Below are positions 1-14,000 of a stretch of 34,465 nt of DNA, piece by piece. This DNA is from Chloromonas sp. AAM2 (taxonomy: Eukaryota > Chlorophyta > Chlorophyceae > Chlamydomonadales > Chlamydomonadaceae). The notes beneath the pieces were generated by a model. It ran no database searches. It was not told where the DNA came from and saw only the letters and a program-made list of their open reading frames with translations. The stretch is from contig QAXH01001448.1 in NCBI GenBank assembly GCA_004335635.1, positions 1-34,465 of the forward strand. Reading direction: 5' to 3'. Position numbers and translations under genes: made by a program. Position 1 is the first letter of the stretch. Each line of letters starts with the position of its first letter.

Positions 1-130
1 AACGATGTGTGTTCCTGGTCGACAACCCCATAGTGTGAGTTGCATGTCAGAGCAAGCTGTGTGTTCCTCCCATTACAGGTGTGCCACACTGGGGACTGTT
101 ACAAGCTTGATATCAGTCTGTGCTACTCAC

Positions 131-3938
<3,808 letters not shown>

Positions 3939-4329
3939 AGCAGCCTCAACTGAGTTGCTGTGTCTCAACAAAAAAGAGTGGGCGCTTCAGTGTGTCGGAC
4001 GGGTTCGACTGGCCAGGGAAGATCAAGACAGCTGTTTCAAACGAAAATAAAGCCGATTTTACCAAAAAGGTACCTTCGACAACGCCGTGCACCGATGGCA
4101 CAGCCACACCTGCAGAATCTTGAGAGGTTGGCATCGAACTCCTGGCATTTACCCCACACTGACGTTCACTCCCAGTAACCGTACACCGGTGGGCCGTAAG
4201 CCGTCTGGGGAACTATGCAAGCATCATCTGCCATCTCGCAAACATAGTGACCAGCACACAAAAAGTCTCACAGCAGTCTTGGCAGACGCCAGTAAACGTT
4301 GTGGGCGGCCCTGGACGGTTGGGTTAGCC
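3939..4329. promoter_or_regulatory. Divergent intergenic region between kinesin-13 and MIA40
   Basis: 391 bases separate the proposed start codons of two genes transcribed away from each other, so both promoters and 5' leaders must fit here unless upstream non-coding exons exist. I see no clear TATA box; the AT-rich patch near 4035-4065 is the only compositional feature. The regulatory role is inferred from gene orientation alone. Confidence 0.4.
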
Positions 4330-5578
4330 ATGGCTACTGCCAAGGCGGACCAGAGCCCTGGCAAGCCAGGTGCGCCTGCATCTGAGGAGTACCAGCCTAC
4401 TGAGGAGGTGAGGAGCTTGTCCAGCCGTTATCATGCGAGCTCCACCACTCATGCGACCGTTGTGGTATGCAGGGATAGTCCAGCACAGCAATCAAGCAGC
4501 AGACTCTTGCAGAGTAGAACACATCCTAACCAGCATCAGCAGCGCCCACTCATGCAAACTGGCAGTCACTTTCTTGCAAACCTGCATATCATTTTTTTTG
4601 CTAAGCATACTACCATCCATCTATCTTCTGCGGGCCGGCATGCATTAGTGGCATGCATGCCCACCATGCGCTGCTGGATTGCTGCCACACTACCCTTCAA
4701 TACGCTTCGCTTGCCAAGCACACCTGGAAGATCGCAAGGCGGCTGCGCAATCCTGTGTGCAGGAGCTTGACACTATGATTGCAACGGCACTGGACTGTCC
4801 GTGTGTTAAGGACTTGCGAGAGAGCCCATGCGGAGAGGCTTTTAAGGCAGCGTTTACATGCTTCCACAAGAGCATGGATGTGCCCAAAGGGCATGGGTGC
4901 TCAACCATCAATGACACCTTCATGGTACGGTCGGACACCAATGTCACCAGAAATCATGTGGAGATTATGTGCCCTTTTGCCGCCCTTTCGCCGCTGGCAT
5001 GACACGCACTACTGGTTCACTGTGTACACCTAGAGCATGGGTTTGCTGTCCCGACTATAGCTATGCTTTAGGCATAGGTTATTACATGTTGTTGTTTCCT
5101 ATCCCAGCATGGGCTGCTCGAACCCTTGGACAACTGCATGGCTGCAAATGCAAACAGCCAATGGCACCCGGTCGAGTGTGCTAGTGATGGTACGTCAAAT
5201 GTCATCCATGGTGTTATTTATTGCACAGTTCTGGCAATGTTCAATGACAAGTCATGAGCCCTCGCTGCAAATGCTGGCACTTGCAAGCGGGCAGCTGGAC
5301 TTGCCTATGTGCTGCTCATGCTTTGGGTTGGTCTACCTGCACTCTGCCAAACTGATGGACTGTGAACCTAGCCGCATTGTGACACACGCTGTCTGCCCGG
5401 CCATCTGGCGCACATCTGTGCTCTTGCATGCATGCTTCCTCTGACCAGCATGTGCTTCACATGCTGCACTGCACAGGAGTGCTTGCGGCAGCACCCCGAA
5501 GCATTAGCCAGCTTCCAGTCAGCTGCGGAGGAAGGGAGTCTGGCAATCCCAGCAGGACCCCCAGACAGCCAGTACTGA
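4330..5578 (+). CDS. MIA40: MIA40/CHCHD4-type mitochondrial intermembrane-space import oxidoreductase
   Basis: Complete gene of three exons, 4330-4407, 4763-4924 and 5477-5578 (stop TGA 5576-5578), encoding 113 aa. The redox motif CPC is at residues 38-40. It is followed by the twin CX9C fold: C49-X9-C59 and C72-X9-C82. The last CX9C is split by intron 2 and has exactly nine residues only when the exons are joined as given, which confirms the splice. MIA40 traps incoming small Cys-motif proteins by mixed disulfides and is reoxidised by Erv1. It acts in the mitochondrial intermembrane space. No transmembrane anchor or obvious presequence is visible, so this is the soluble animal/plant-type form, with a short tail after C82 ending in DSQY. 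All introns are GT-AG and phase 0. It lies head to head with kinesin-13. Very confident. Confidence 0.93.
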
Positions 5579-5687
5579 GTAGTGCTTAAGAGGACAAACT
5601 AGTGGCACAAGGACCTGATTGATAGCCTGCGAGCCAAATCAAGGATTGCTGTGAGCAGAGCCACAGATGAAGCACATTAATTCACTC

Positions 5688-5699
5688 TATATATATAAG
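5688..5699 (+). promoter_or_regulatory. TATA-like element
   Basis: The run tatatatataag lies 110 bases after the MIA40 stop. It may be a TATA box for the weak HMG-like gene candidate downstream (possible starts at 5745, 5768 or 5834), or simply an AT microsatellite in the MIA40 3' UTR. The only support is its sequence and position. Confidence 0.2.
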
Positions 5700-5833
5700 C
5701 GTGAATCGCTTGTACCTGCCCTTTCCCTGCCTTAGCAAGACACAATGCGAGCGACTGGCAGCGTTCCATGGACCAGGTCGCAAACCAAAACATGCAAAAG
5801 AAAGCGTGTTACAGCATCTTCTAGGCACTAATC

Positions 5834-6813
5834 ATGGACGTAATCACATTTGACGACGATACAGACGTATGACGCTCAGACTACTCGCGGTGTCAACTGT
5901 TCCTGGCCATGCATCTCTAGGTTCCTTCTGTCCACACGGCATGACTGATTGGTCTGTTAGGCAGGCAGCCAATGATGAGCGGTCTGGGGCACATGAGCCT
6001 AGTTGTTTTGCTGTGATGTCTGCCTGGCAAGCCAATGTTGTGTTACCGAGTAAGTCTGGTTACACCAGCTGGCATGCGTTGAGGTTGCATGTTGCGTAAT
6101 TGTTTTGTGCATTCACACCTTCTGAAGGCACCTTACTTCATGTTGAAGGCATTTGAGTGTCAACAACCAGGATGCTTGCTCTTGAAGCTTCGGAAGTGCA
6201 ATGTAATCTTGGCTCGAGCAATGCGGTTGTAGTGCTGACTGGAAACTGATGGCATGGAATGATGGGGGCTACGTTTGACAGGTTGGATCTACACTGCGCT
6301 CAAAAGTTTCACGTTGCATTGCATTTGATGTTGCGCACCATCTTCACATTGGACGTGCTGGAAAGACGGCAGCTTGCTTGCAGTTAGTCAAGTGTAATGC
6401 ACACTAATGCACACTGATGCTTTGCACGTCGGGTCCCATAATCCCGCCATGTGGTAAGTGATGCACAGACAAGTAAATCTGTGTGGGCCAGCCATCGCGT
6501 CTGGTACGTTTCATCAAGAGCCATCAGGACATCCTGACCAGCAGGGATGCAGTGCACATGCAACTGATCACAGACCACCAGGGACAGCAAACCAGGACTA
6601 GACAAGTAGCCCTGTTGGCGCTCTTCTGCACCTGCTACCGTTGCTCCTGCTGCTGCTGCTGCTGCCTTGCAGGAGCAATACTGGTGGCCTTCCACCACCC
6701 GGAACATCCTTGCATCTGCTGCCAAGAAATGGAACAAGCTCACTGTTGAGGCCAAGGATGTCTACAGGGCTATAGCTAAGATGAGGAACGCAACACAGAC
6801 CAATCAGGCATAA
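5834..6813 (+). CDS. Possible small HMG-box-like gene (weak model)
   Basis: The best-supported parts are two exons that join in phase 0. Exon 6492-6551 includes LVRFIKSHQDILTSRDA; exon 6673-6813 ends in TAA and includes NILASAAKKWNKL and EAKDVYRAIAKM. Together they resemble helix 1 and helices 2-3 of an HMG box (W..L...K..Y...A pattern), a DNA-binding domain. Acceptors are CAG in both cases; the donor at 6552 is GTGCAC. Possible earlier exons are 5834-5866 (acidic, MDVITFDDDTD) and 5965-6049 (followed by a strong GTAAGT donor), but the second ends in phase 1 and does not join the 6492 exon, so at least one exon is missing or the model is wrong. It could also be a decayed gene. Confidence 0.25.
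6202..6206 (+). terminator. TGTAA polyadenylation motif, probably MIA40
   Basis: TGTAA is the usual polyadenylation signal in chlorophyte nuclear genes. This copy lies about 620 bases after the MIA40 stop, a plausible 3' UTR length for these algae. A five-base match is weak evidence on its own. Confidence 0.3.
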
Positions 6814-7087
6814 TAGGCCAGGTTTCAATGTGCCAACCATTCCACAAACGACGCATTTTTTCCCCATTACAACGGATTTCTCTTGTATTTGCTCTCTCTG
6901 TGTTGCATGTGGCTGAGTTGCTTCATACGACCCAGCAGGTCAGCTTGTAAGACGAGGCAGATTGCCCAAACATTACCCGCCCGCAGGAATGCAACAGAAT
7001 CAAAACGTCCAATACCTTGACATTTACTCTCCAAACAGGGCCATACGCACGTGTTGTCCCATCGGGCAGTACCGATAGTAGTAGTAA

Positions 7088-7092
7088 TTACA
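7088..7092 (-). terminator. TGTAA polyadenylation motif (minus strand), candidate for EHD
   Basis: TTACA on the plus strand, so TGTAA on the minus strand, about 825 bases beyond the EHD stop codon. The interval 6814-7914 holds no other gene I can support and is best read as the EHD 3' UTR plus spacer. Confidence 0.25.
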
Positions 7093-7914
7093 AGAGAAAG
7101 ACACCAGTAAAGTCTCCATACCTGAGACTCCATAGTCTCCATATAGTCTCCACACCTGAGCAACCAGCATGCACGCATGAGAGCCGCGCGCTCTCATGAC
7201 ACTGACGTGGCATCATAACCTCTTGCTTGCGCACGGCAGGCCAGCACAGTTGTGTTGGGATGGACGAATGCGCTCCGGACTAGGCCTCCGTTGACTTCCC
7301 TACATACTTGTAAGTCTTGTTGCGTGATGATCAGTTCAACCTACATGCGCTTTCCTTGGGCTTTGGGTCGTAAAGCCCCTTGCGCTTGCATCATGCAAGT
7401 GAAGAAGTACAGAGAAATGCGACTGCCCATCACACCATACAGCAGTTGTGCACAATTTGTAAACGTTCCAGAGCAGACGAGTCCTGGCATGAAAGACACC
7501 AAATCAGTGTTGAGACAAGCAGTGCCATGGCCCCGGCGCCATGCTTGCCGGCTGCAGAAAACGCAGATCAGTCCTTGCAGTTCCCACACGTAATCTTTTG
7601 CCTGGTACTTGCAGCTTTGCTATCATGACTATGTGCATTCAGCAATCACGTCAGAAGAGGCATGGCCTGGCAAATTCCATGCCTGCGGCATGTCTTCTTG
7701 GTGCCTGTTGCCAAGAACCTCAGCATCTTGTCCAGCAGCTGAGCACTTGACACTAGTCATCCTCGTCCCATACAAGCACAGTTCTGGTACCACCTTCCAC
7801 ATGCTGTGCTCCATGTGCTGAGCTCTCTTGGCTCGAGTCTTCGGTCGTCTCCCCCAGAATATCAATGAAAGGCTTCTCCATGAAGTCAGATTTCCACGCA
7901 CCATGTCAAGCTGT

Positions 7915-10900
7915 TTAGAAGTAAGGGTTGTCAAACTGCTTCACCAGGTTGGGGATGTCCACGTTGAGCACGTTTTCCATCTGCTTTTGCATCTCCTTGG
8001 TGAGCTTGGGGAACTCCTGCATAACCAGCGAGCAAACGTGCGTCATGCTGAAGGATCACATACAATTCTTTGGACAGGGGTTAGTTCAGGCTCAAGCTCT
8101 ATACAACAGTTTGCAAATGTGGGTGTGGAGAGTATGAATCAGCAGCCAATACTATCCGCAGGGCTGTCAGACCCAGGCTTGCAGTGATTGCAAAGCTCAT
8201 GGCTGTGTCTGATGACATTTCGAGCTCAAACTGGTGGCTTGGCAGCAATGGACGGCAAAGGCCTGGGCACAAGGGCCTGCACGTACATGTGCAATGTACA
8301 TATGGCATACGGTGGTCTTTTGCAGCCTCACCCCAACAGACATGTGACCAGGGTGCAACACTGCATCGCCGTCCACTATCATGTTCTGCGTATCCCCATC
8401 TCCTACCATGAGGTTGAACGCTGACAGGATGTCTCCAAAGCGGCCCGGGTCGGGGAAGTCTCCCGCGGGCAAGTGGTGCTCGCGCATCACCTGCAAACAC
8501 ATGTAAAACGTTGTGAATACGTAATCATGTGGGCCTGGAATGTGGCTGCATATACTTCGCTGAGAATCCATCAAAGTAAGCGGCAAACCCCGTTTGATAT
8601 ACAAACCCTGGGGCCCTGGTATTCAACACAGGTGCACCCCACCCCAAAGCCAAATGGGCCTACTTCAAGGCAGATTGCTTCCGTTTAGTGTCCTCTGTCA
8701 GACCACATCGATCTTACCCCTCACTATATGGGGATGATCAGCTTGTGCGGGCAAACTAACCTCCAGGGCCAGTCCAAGAGGTGACAAAAGAAGAAAACGA
8801 CAAACAACAGTCACAGGCACAACGTATCTTGCAGCTCGGCACGGTGCACACAAGGCCACATGCACCTGGTATGGACCTCATGTGCCCGCTGCCCCACAGC
8901 AGTGTTTGGTTGCTCAGTGTAACATGGCTTCCGGCCTGTCAACTCATCAACGTAACACTCAGACACGAGCAGAACAAAACCTACCTGGTGCTTGCCTCAC
9001 AGCATGTTAATATGCTGGAACGGTTGAGTTCGACATTTGTTGCTTGCAGGCAAAGCCAGACCACGCCCAGATTTGTTCTAACAGTGCAAGACGCGTTTTT
9101 GAAAAGCCAACCAGGCCCAAGCCAACAAGACGCTACTCATGCCAGCGTCTTGAGGGCTCAATCTCATGTACAAAATGGGCTCTCCCTTGTATGTCAAAGG
9201 GCTCAACCTTTCATGCCGATTGGGCCTCACAAGGGCTCATACAAGGGCTCACAAGGCTCATGGTGGGCCTCATCAGGGCCTCATAAGGGCTCGCCCTTGT
9301 GTATCGTTTGTCAGCTTCTGGTCGCATCGCCCACCTGTGTGAACTGGCCCGGCAGGTCGTCCATGATCTTCTTCTGTGCCTTCTCCTGACCGAACATGGC
9401 AGGCATCTGCTTGCGCATGTGACCGACCTGAAAACGCACAACACATGCACATGCTCATGCTCATGGAAGTCATGAGGCAGGTAATGACTGTGCTGTGGGC
9501 TGCTGTGACGTGAGAGCATCACACGGAGAAATTGCAAAGATGCATCACGCACAACACATGCTTGCGCAAACAGTCGGTGTCTCGGGACACAGACGCACTC
9601 AGCCCCCTGCCCCTGGAATCGACAGCAAAGTTGAGAAGCATGCTGCCCAAGGCAATTGCACATGTGAACACGAGATAGCCTGAGTGTTCAATCCATACTC
9701 ATGGCGCAGTAAGGCTCTTCCCCTTCATGCTGTTCCCGCGTCTTACCAGCAGCATGTGGATCTTGGCCGCGCGAATCCTCTTGACGAACTCATTGATCTT
9801 GCGATCACAAGACCGCTGCGCATTGAACAAGGCAGCCGCATTGAACAAGGCAGCCGCATTGAACAAGGCAGCCGCATTGAACAAGCACATGTCATCCTTG
9901 TCATCCTTGCTGACCAGCCTGCTGCCTGTCGCCATCATTCATTACATGGCTTTTCATAGTTGAACCCACGATACTGCAGCTAGACACAATATCTCTCCAA
10001 GATTTAGCTCCTGATAATCATGAAGCCAAGCAAGCTCCTCACCTGTGGGATGTCGTAGAGGGAGGCTAACAGCTCCTTCTGCTCAGCCTCGAACAAGCTC
10101 AATCCGTTGGGGTTCTTGGCCTGAGCGCAATAGCAGCAGCATGAGCATGGTACACGTCAATTACGTTTGTCAAGTCAAGTGCCTAACCTACAAGAAACAG
10201 ACAAAAACTGCAGGAAACAGGATTTGAAACCGACAATACGATCAAGCGTTTGCTAGAAGACACCACCGGAGCGTGCAGCATTCGTGCAGGCTGTCATACC
10301 CAGCACAATGTTATGATTGCTTGCCTATTGCAGGACCATACAGTTACCAGCGTCCTGGCCTGAAGCCAGCAGAGCTGGTGTGATCACTGCTTATCTGGCA
10401 GTGTGGGATAGATGTGTAAATCTGCGGCTGACTTGACCCCATCACACCTGCCACCTGCATATCGTTGAGGTATTTCACTATCCACATTTGACTTGGGCCA
10501 GGGCCTTGTCCTACTACCTTCACGCACCGTGCTGATGGGTGCGTCTGCATTGAACGAGCCGACGTACACACGGCAGACCTCGGGCGTTTTGAACACCTGC
10601 GGCATGAAAAAAGCTTGCGTTGCTCAGAACTGTTTCTGAAACGGACGCTTTGGACACATAGGATAAGCAGCCAGGCAGTCGTACGTATGGTAAGTGGCAA
10701 GAGATCCCGATGTAGACGTGAAGCCCTCCAAAACCACTCCCACCTCGAGTTATTTCCCCACGTGCATGTGTCACCTTTCAACCCAAGCCTGCATTTGTGC
10801 AGCTCAGCTCTACCACATCATCTGCTTGCCGGGTGGTATGACTGCAGACGTGAGCGCTTCCTCACCTTTCCCAGGCTCCACATGAGGGCTCCGTAGACCC

Positions 10901-11007
10901 TGAGCAGCTGCTGCTGGTCCACCTGGTCGGCCTTGTTCAGGATGATGCGCACCTTGTCGTCATGACCACGCATGGCGCTGATCACCTGGGGGCCAGGAGG
11001 TGTGAAA

Positions 11008-11048
<41 letters not shown>

Positions 11049-14000
11049 ATCATTTGACATCGAGAGCGCTATAAGATGCAGCAATCTAGTCTCCGATGTG
11101 CATAGCAAACAAACCGGGATGAAATTTCTTTGTAGCGAGCTGTTGCATAAAGCCAACGTCATGGCAAGGAATTCAGCTGTAAGAGTGTTAAGAACAGTGT
11201 GTGCAGGGTGTGTCTCTGCGGCTGTGTTCGATTCATAGGGAGGCACTCGGCTATACCAGGTAGCCAGGTAAGGTCGTGTGTGAAGGAGCGTGAAGGGAAG
11301 CGAGTGTTGAGACTGGCAGGGGAGGCACAAAGAGCGAGGAAGTAGAAGCCCAAGGTGGAAGGCTGTGCAAGAGGGCTGGTGGACAAGGACTTCAAACTGG
11401 TGGTTCGAGGAGATGAGCGATGTCATACTTTGAGATCACACACCTGCTTGAACTCGTCACTGATATCCAGCTTGGCCGGGTCAAACAGCAGGAAGATGAG
11501 GTCGCAGCGAGCAGCAAACCACTGGGCGATCTCAACAAAGTTATAGTTGCGCTCGATGCGCTGCTTCTCACCGCTCAGCACACCTGGGAACAGGGAGGGG
11601 GGAGACGGCAGATGACGGGTCTGGGTGAAAGGTTGGTGAGGCTGGGATGGGGTGGCAGTCAGAACAAGCAAGGGTGACAGAATGGCGCAATTTGCCAACT
11701 GCAACCAGGGTTTTGCTCAGCCGTAGTTCGTAGCTATGTAGCCATGACATGGGCGGCATTTCACCGTCCATATGCATATTCCACTGCATTTTGTTTGCAG
11801 TTTGGCCCCGTGACCCAGGGTTTGGGGCCGTGCACACATGACCGCGCAAGGGATGTTGAATGCCAAACACGGTAGGGCGCAGATCCTGCAGCTTGCTCAG
11901 CATGCTGACCAAACTCTTTACTGCAACCGCCAAACTTAACCATCAACCTCACCAGTTGGGTCTGCCTACCAGAGACGCAGCCCTGCTAATCAAACCACCC
12001 CTAACCTAGCTATGTTGTGCAAAACACTGCATTCTCGTGCCAGGCACGAGCACTGACTAGCCGTGTGAGTTTCCTCGTACCAGGCATTTTCCGGCCTAAG
12101 CACCACAGACGTGACAAGACTCTCACCGGGCGTGTCGACAATGCTGATTTCCTCCAGCAGCCTGGCTGGGCACTGACTGCCCTCAAAGCGCGACAGGAAG
12201 CCCGTGCCAAAGCCTGCCAGGCCCTGGTACGGCTTGTCAGGCTGCACGGCCAGAGTGTTGCCAGGAACCCTGCAGGCAGCGCAGACAAGCCTTGAAGGGC
12301 TGATACAGTTGTACCGTGAATGATGCAACTGCCTCAATAAAAAGCACCAAGGCGACCCGGAGGTTAGATTACCCATTGGCATGGGTTATATCCGAAACAG
12401 TCACGGGCTACCTTGATACTGCCAGCACAGACGACTTCAACAGCATGTGTGCCAAAGCGTATCAAAGCACGTATCCAGTACGTGTAGCGTACCGATGCGG
12501 ATACGCCATGGCACAACCCTACGCGTGGGTTGCGTTGCAGACCTGCTCGAGCACCAACACCTTCAGCCGTGACCATGTGTAGGGTTATGCCCAAGCGTTA
12601 GGGTTATGCCTATCGTTGACCTTCTAACACGTTGGTAATATGCTAGAAAGTGTTGTTCATCCACTGAATGCAACAGTGTTGCAAATGATGCGAATGTCTG
12701 TCTGCATGCTTTCCCTGCCACTTGCCTGCGCTCCTCAAGACCGTGGTAGACCACCACAAATCTGTCAGTGGTTGGCTCCGGGCCGATGTGACTGCCAGGG
12801 TAGTCGCGACCCAACAGGTACTTGATGAATGTGGTCTTACCTGCGACCAGTCCAGGTGGTGTGACTCACCAGTAGTTCAACTCCAAACATGGAAATCAGC
12901 GCATGGATGTTGAACCGGCATGGGAGCCTGTGAGTCTCAGGGGCGGTCACTGAACCAGATCATTTACTTCAACATCATGAATGCCTTCCCTCTTATCCCA
13001 ACCAAACCAAACTCCTGAACCCTTTACTTCTCTCCTACTATTTCCTTTTCGTAACTGCTTTCCTTAGCGTTGTTGCTGGCTGCCGATCTGCTTGATGCAT
13101 GCAGTGCGAACGATATCCGACAGCGCTGGCTGGCCCCACGTACCAGTCGAGTACTGTCCCAGCAGCAGCACACTGGGCTTGGCTTCAAAGTCACTCTCTG
13201 TCAAAAGAGGGGAGAAGAAGTGACCGAACCGGAAGGCTTCTTCAAGCGGCCGCACCTGCAGATGGGCGATGACTTGCAGCACTGCTTAGCGCAATGTGGA
13301 GAGGCATATGACATGAGACGTGAATTTCAAGCATTGGTCGGCTGGTGTACTCAGCCAACACCGACTGTTGACAACCATACTGTAGTTCCTGAAAAACCAC
13401 GAGCTGATTCATGCAATCAACCTTCGTGTTCACGCTCATGTTGTCGGCAGGCCTCGTGTAAAGACTCGCACTACCCGTGTGAGGACTACGATTGCGGTCA
13501 GCATACAACATTCCTCCTCGCCTTTCGCCTGCTCATGGGCTGCTGGCCACAGCAATCAATGCACTGGCTCTCGGCATAGGCTTGATGGCAAACTACCCGG
13601 TCTTGTCCCTTAAGCCTCCATGCTCTCTTGCATGACGCACCTTTTGGAAGTATATTTGCTTGAGCCCGTCAATGATGGATGTGCAGAGCTTGGCGGGTAT
13701 AGGCTTCCTGCCGCCAGTGTCCGGCTTCTTGCCGCCCCAGCCTGCACATAGAACGCATGCAGCACTCACCAGTCATGAAGCTGATACAGTTGCACCGCGA
13801 TTGATGCAACTGCGTTCTCAAAAGAAGAATGGAAAAACATCGGAAAACTGTGGACTCTTGGACTTAGGCGCACACCGCTCCCAGCAATGGAGTGCCTGTC
13901 TCCGGCAGATGTGCATGAGGTGCCATACGCCAAGAGTGCATGTGGCACGCGCCTCGCTGCTGTGCTCAATTACTGCTGAACCCTACTAGTCTTCACTACC

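Noticed and set aside
10972..11238. Open frame with a poly-Cys-Val run
   Set aside because: Translation of the (GT)n microsatellite inside an EHD intron.
12577..12615. Interstitial telomere
   Set aside because: Only two short units with a TTAGGG core, and not in the TTTTAGGG form usual for Chlamydomonadales.
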